Part shown: in pieces, positions 5,317-7,199 of the stretch
Position numbering within the stretch: the stretch's first letter is position 1
Layout: each line of letters starts with the position of its first letter
Source of the DNA: an uncultured Treponema sp.
Lineage (GTDB): Bacteria; Spirochaetota; Spirochaetia; Treponematales; Treponemataceae
Length of the DNA stretch: 7,199 bases
Assembly (NCBI GenBank): GCA_937923945.1
Contig: CALDWC010000173.1
Location: 1-7,199, forward strand
Direction: 5' to 3'
Notes under the pieces: model-generated
The model's input: only the letters and a program-made list of their open reading frames with translations
Databases searched by the model: none
Told to the model about the DNA's origin: nothing
Program-made: the position numbers and the translations under genes

Positions 5317-5431
5317 TAGAACCATTGAAATTGCTTTTTCTCATTATCAGGACTGCGCCGGGGTACAGAACATCAAATAAAATCTACCTGATGCTCTGCT
5401 TAAAACTCCAAATCGTCTTTACATGGTTCTA
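5317..5431. repeat. Nested inverted repeats
   Basis: TAGAACCAT (5317-5325) pairs with ATGGTTCTA (5423-5431). Inside it, CAGAACATCA (5366-5375) pairs with TGATGCTCTG (5389-5398) with one mismatch. Together they could fold a stretch of about 115 bases into an outer and an inner stem. Chance cannot be excluded. Confidence 0.35.
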
Positions 5432-5479
5432 ACTATAGTATGAACGCAGAGGGGATGTTCCAAGAAACCGCATAAAATA

Positions 5480-5513
5480 AGGCTTTTTTCGGAGGTGTTT
5501 TCCGAATAAGCCT
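5480..5513 (-). terminator. Hairpin with weak T-rich tail on the minus strand
   Basis: AGGCTT and TTCGGA on the left pair with TCCGAA and AAGCCT on the right around a small internal loop and a loop of about 8 bases. Read leftward, the stem is followed by TATTTTATG, a poor T-tract; read rightward, by AAAAAG. It may insulate the AraC gene from the structured region. Confidence 0.35.
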
Positions 5514-5533
5514 AAAAAGCATTTGAAAATAAA

Positions 5534-5562
5534 TTGAATTGGATGAACTTTTGAGTTATAAT
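5534..5562 (+). promoter_or_regulatory. Sigma-A-type promoter upstream of the AraC gene
   Basis: TTGAAT (5534-5539) and a perfect TATAAT (5557-5562) are separated by 17 bases. Transcription would start near 5569, leaving a leader of about 70 bases before the ATG at 5638. Confidence 0.7.
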
Positions 5563-5622
5563 GTCTATGTATCTTAACGGAAAAAACTTCGCAATATTTA
5601 TCAATCATAGAACTCCGGATTT

Positions 5623-5631
5623 TGGTATAAT
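5623..5631 (+). promoter_or_regulatory. Extended -10 box abutting the AraC start codon
   Basis: TGGTATAAT fits the extended -10 consensus TGnTATAAT. Its +1 would fall at about 5638, the A of the ATG, so use of this box would give a leaderless mRNA. No consensus -35 is seen (5603-5608 reads AATCAT). Confidence 0.4.
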
Positions 5632-5637
5632 GAGATT

Positions 5638-6477
5638 ATGAATTATAAAGAACACATTGAGAACGCGCTGGAATACATAGAAACAAATCTGAAAACCGAC
5701 ATGAAACTCGCTGATCTATCACGGGTGGCGGGTTATTCGGAATATCATTTTTTGCGGGTATTCAAGGAAGTCACCGGTCTGACTCCTGTTGATTATATAC
5801 GCAAGCGCCGTCTATCGGAAATAGCACGGGAGATGGATATTAGCGAACGTCCAATATCAGACATCGCATTTGAATATGGATTTAACTCTAAAGAAAATTT
5901 TACGCGGGCGTTCAAAGCGGAACATCACGTTTTACCCACGGAGTACAAAGCCGCCGGAAACAGCTTGAAGCTGTATGATCGCTTTCGCTCAAACGTCGCA
6001 CCTTTTGAATTGACACCAAAAATCGTTACGCTGTCTGGTTTTTCGCTGACCGGTTACTGGAGCGACGAGGATTACGCGCCGAATTTTTGGAACAAATACA
6101 ATTGCAAAAAGCTGTCATATTGGCTCTCCGGCGGTAAAACCGTCACGGATTACGGCGTTTGTATATGGAACAACGAAACAAACCGGCTTGATTATTTTAT
6201 CGGTATCAGATCAGAAGATGCGGGTGACGATATAACGGGAACAAAGCAGCTTCACGTCTCCGGCGGACTTTACGCTGTATTCGCAACCCCGCCGACATCG
6301 CACTTTAATTTCGTAAACACGATCCATCGGACATGGCCGTATATTTTAAATGTCTGGGTACCCGGAAGTGAATATCACTGCGCGTCAGATCATGGGTATC
6401 AGTTCGAAACTTATGTGGAGGACAGCCGGACATACAGCGAGGATATTTATATACCGATTGAGGTGAAGCCGTGCTGA
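5638..6477 (+). CDS. AraC-family transcription regulator with C-terminal effector-binding domain
   Basis: The 279-residue protein has its DNA-binding part first: an AraC domain at residues 1-104 with two helix-turn-helix units (about 23-44, LADLSRVAGYSEYHFLRVFK; and 72-94, ISDIAFEYGFNSKENFTRAF), ending in the usual P-EY. Residues about 125-279 resemble the GyrI/Rob/BmrR type of small-molecule-binding domain (LTGYWSDEDY near its start, tandem aromatic residues, and the terminal IYIPIEV strand). Regulators of this build sense hydrophobic or cationic compounds and activate efflux or stress genes. The start fits family length, but there is no good ribosome site: only GAG at 5633-5635, too close to the ATG. 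The stop overlaps the next gene by 7 bases, so the two are one operon. The gene looks intact and is GC-richer than the left of the window. The ligand is unknown. Confidence 0.93.
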   Translation: MNYKEHIENALEYIETNLKTDMKLADLSRVAGYSEYHFLRVFKEVTGLTPVDYIRKRRLSEIAREMDISERPISDIAFEYGFNSKENFTRAFKAEHHVLPTEYKAAGNSLKLYDRFRSNVAPFELTPKIVTLSGFSLTGYWSDEDYAPNFWNKYNCKKLSYWLSGGKTVTDYGVCIWNNETNRLDYFIGIRSEDAGDDITGTKQLHVSGGLYAVFATPPTSHFNFVNTIHRTWPYILNVWVPGSEYHCASDHGYQFETYVEDSRTYSEDIYIPIEVKPC

Positions 6478-7199
6478 CAAGGGATGATTTCAACAAAGTC
6501 GCCATGCGGCTATATGACTTTTGTGAATATCCAGCAGTACGTTATAAAATCTTGTTTCATCTGCTGGACAAGTCGTATGACGATCAGGAATTGACCGAAC
6601 TCCGTCCGGCTTTCCTTGCAAGCGATATTGTGGAAGAACTTTATCGGGAGAAAGATAACTACGGCGGTTGGGGTAATCTTCTTTCAAAAGATTATTCTGC
6701 GAAAGACAAATTTCCGACCTCGGTGACGGCTATTAACCGTTGTCTTTATATCGGTTTGATGATAGAAGATAGGGACAGTTTGCTGTGTGCGAATGAATAC
6801 CTTGAGGATTTTCTTAAAGGCATAGCTCGTGAAAAATTTCGCAAATCCAATGAGCGGGTCGTTCCGTGGAACGCGGCAAGGTTTTGTGATATGATCGAAG
6901 CGATAAAGCCATATAACCCGTTGTGCGACCGTACCTGCGGCGAATGGCAGTATATCGCCGGACGCGCATTTGAAAACGGTGAATATTCCTATGAGCGGGA
7001 ACGCGCCGCTCAGCATGAGGTGTTCTGGACGCGTGAAGACCGGCTTGTCCCCATGCAAACAGAATTAATTTTGAAACGCCGCGATCAGGTTCCCCCGGAA
7101 TTAGAGAGTGCTATAATCAGGCATTACGGAGAACACGCATATCATCACGGTTATTTTTGGTGGAAAACCCCGAGAAGCCTCCCGGAAAGTTTCGTGTAT
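6471..7199 (+). CDS. Unknown protein, coupled to the AraC gene, partial at its C-terminus
   Basis: A GTG at 6471 overlaps the AraC stop by 7 bases and is preceded by GAGGTG (6460-6465) at 5 bases, a good ribosome site and a classic arrangement for translational coupling. The frame stays open for 243 codons to the right edge. Composition is clearly coding: soluble, rich in charged and aromatic residues, no signal peptide and no membrane helix. Visible features are a helical N-terminus, a glycine/aromatic patch (NYGGWGNLL, about 63-71), scattered Cys (18, 91, 106, 139, 152, 156) and a His/aromatic cluster (EHAYHHGYFWW, about 221-231). I do not recognise a family. Co-transcription suggests it is regulated with, or helps, the AraC-type sensor; an enzyme or repeat-helix protein are both possible. 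Confidence 0.85.
   Translation, partial: MLTRDDFNKVAMRLYDFCEYPAVRYKILFHLLDKSYDDQELTELRPAFLASDIVEELYREKDNYGGWGNLLSKDYSAKDKFPTSVTAINRCLYIGLMIEDRDSLLCANEYLEDFLKGIAREKFRKSNERVVPWNAARFCDMIEAIKPYNPLCDRTCGEWQYIAGRAFENGEYSYERERAAQHEVFWTREDRLVPMQTELILKRRDQVPPELESAIIRHYGEHAYHHGYFWWKTPRSLPESFVY

Larger units (their letters stand above)
4638..5533. other. Structured region without a convincing gene
   Basis: Both strands are broken by frequent stops apart from one 58-codon frame (5050-5226). The region is unusually dense in dyads: AAGGGG/CCCCTT (4744-4763), ACCAC/GTGGT (about 4847-4865), a 9-1-9 palindrome (4936-4954), competing AAGCCAAT pairings (4910-5038), a 20-bp hairpin (5058-5101), nested inverted repeats (5317-5431) and a hairpin at 5480-5513. 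It could be a remnant of a replication or transfer region or a structured RNA. No known RNA family was recognised. Confidence 0.5.

Noticed and set aside
4638..5533. CRISPR array or other regular repeat array
   Set aside because: The repeats here are inverted and irregular. No unit of 20-40 bases recurs with even spacing.
6305..7058. Three minus-strand frames opposite the AraC gene and its neighbour
   Set aside because: The plus strand has continuous, better-supported coding with a coupled ribosome site. These are shadows of GC-richer coding DNA.

Overview
The window looks like accessory DNA from a Clostridia-type Firmicute (Oscillospiraceae/Lachnospiraceae-like). The evidence is AGGAGG/GAGGTG ribosome sites, TATAAT-type promoters, and debris of mobile-element families (a TnpX/TndX-like large serine recombinase, TnpW, and a tyrosine integrase) that are typical of clostridial elements. 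Base composition is mosaic: roughly 1-1400 is strongly AT-rich, the recombinase region is intermediate, and the AraC region from 5638 to the right edge is visibly more GC-rich. The genus cannot be fixed from the sequence.

Layout. (1) 1-1280: a small, apparently intact module. Two minus-strand genes encode zinc-ribbon membrane proteins (the first cut by the left edge). They are transcribed away from a 60-residue ribbon-helix-helix regulator on the plus strand, and the shared gap holds a good promoter and several inverted or repeated TGCAAT-type sequences. (2) 1420-1548: the 3' half of an initiator tRNA gene (anticodon CAT), from the anticodon loop to CCA, followed by its own terminator and a second one. 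This is best read as the displaced end of a tRNA-integrated element lying to the left. (3) 1531-4535: a mobile-element graveyard on the minus strand. It contains a serine recombinase broken by several frameshifts and a stop, a broken tnpW just upstream of it, and a tyrosine integrase broken by frameshifts, a perfect inverted repeat and apparent loss of catalytic residues. A 60-65 bp imperfect direct repeat flanks the integrase remnant. (4) 4638-5533: about 0.9 kb without a convincing gene but rich in dyads: a 9-1-9 palindrome, two competing pairings around AAGCCAAT, a 20-bp hairpin and a nested inverted repeat. One 58-codon ORF with a plausible ribosome site lies here. (5) 5534-7199: a promoter, an intact AraC-type regulator with a C-terminal effector-binding domain, and a coupled downstream gene of unknown function cut by the right edge.

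Working together: the left module is probably regulated by its own RHH protein, and the right pair is probably a ligand-responsive operon. The centre is inactive integration machinery recording at least two events. Nothing here is a clear new defence system. The least explained parts are the RHH/zinc-ribbon module, the structured gap 4638-5533, and the unknown gene after the AraC regulator.
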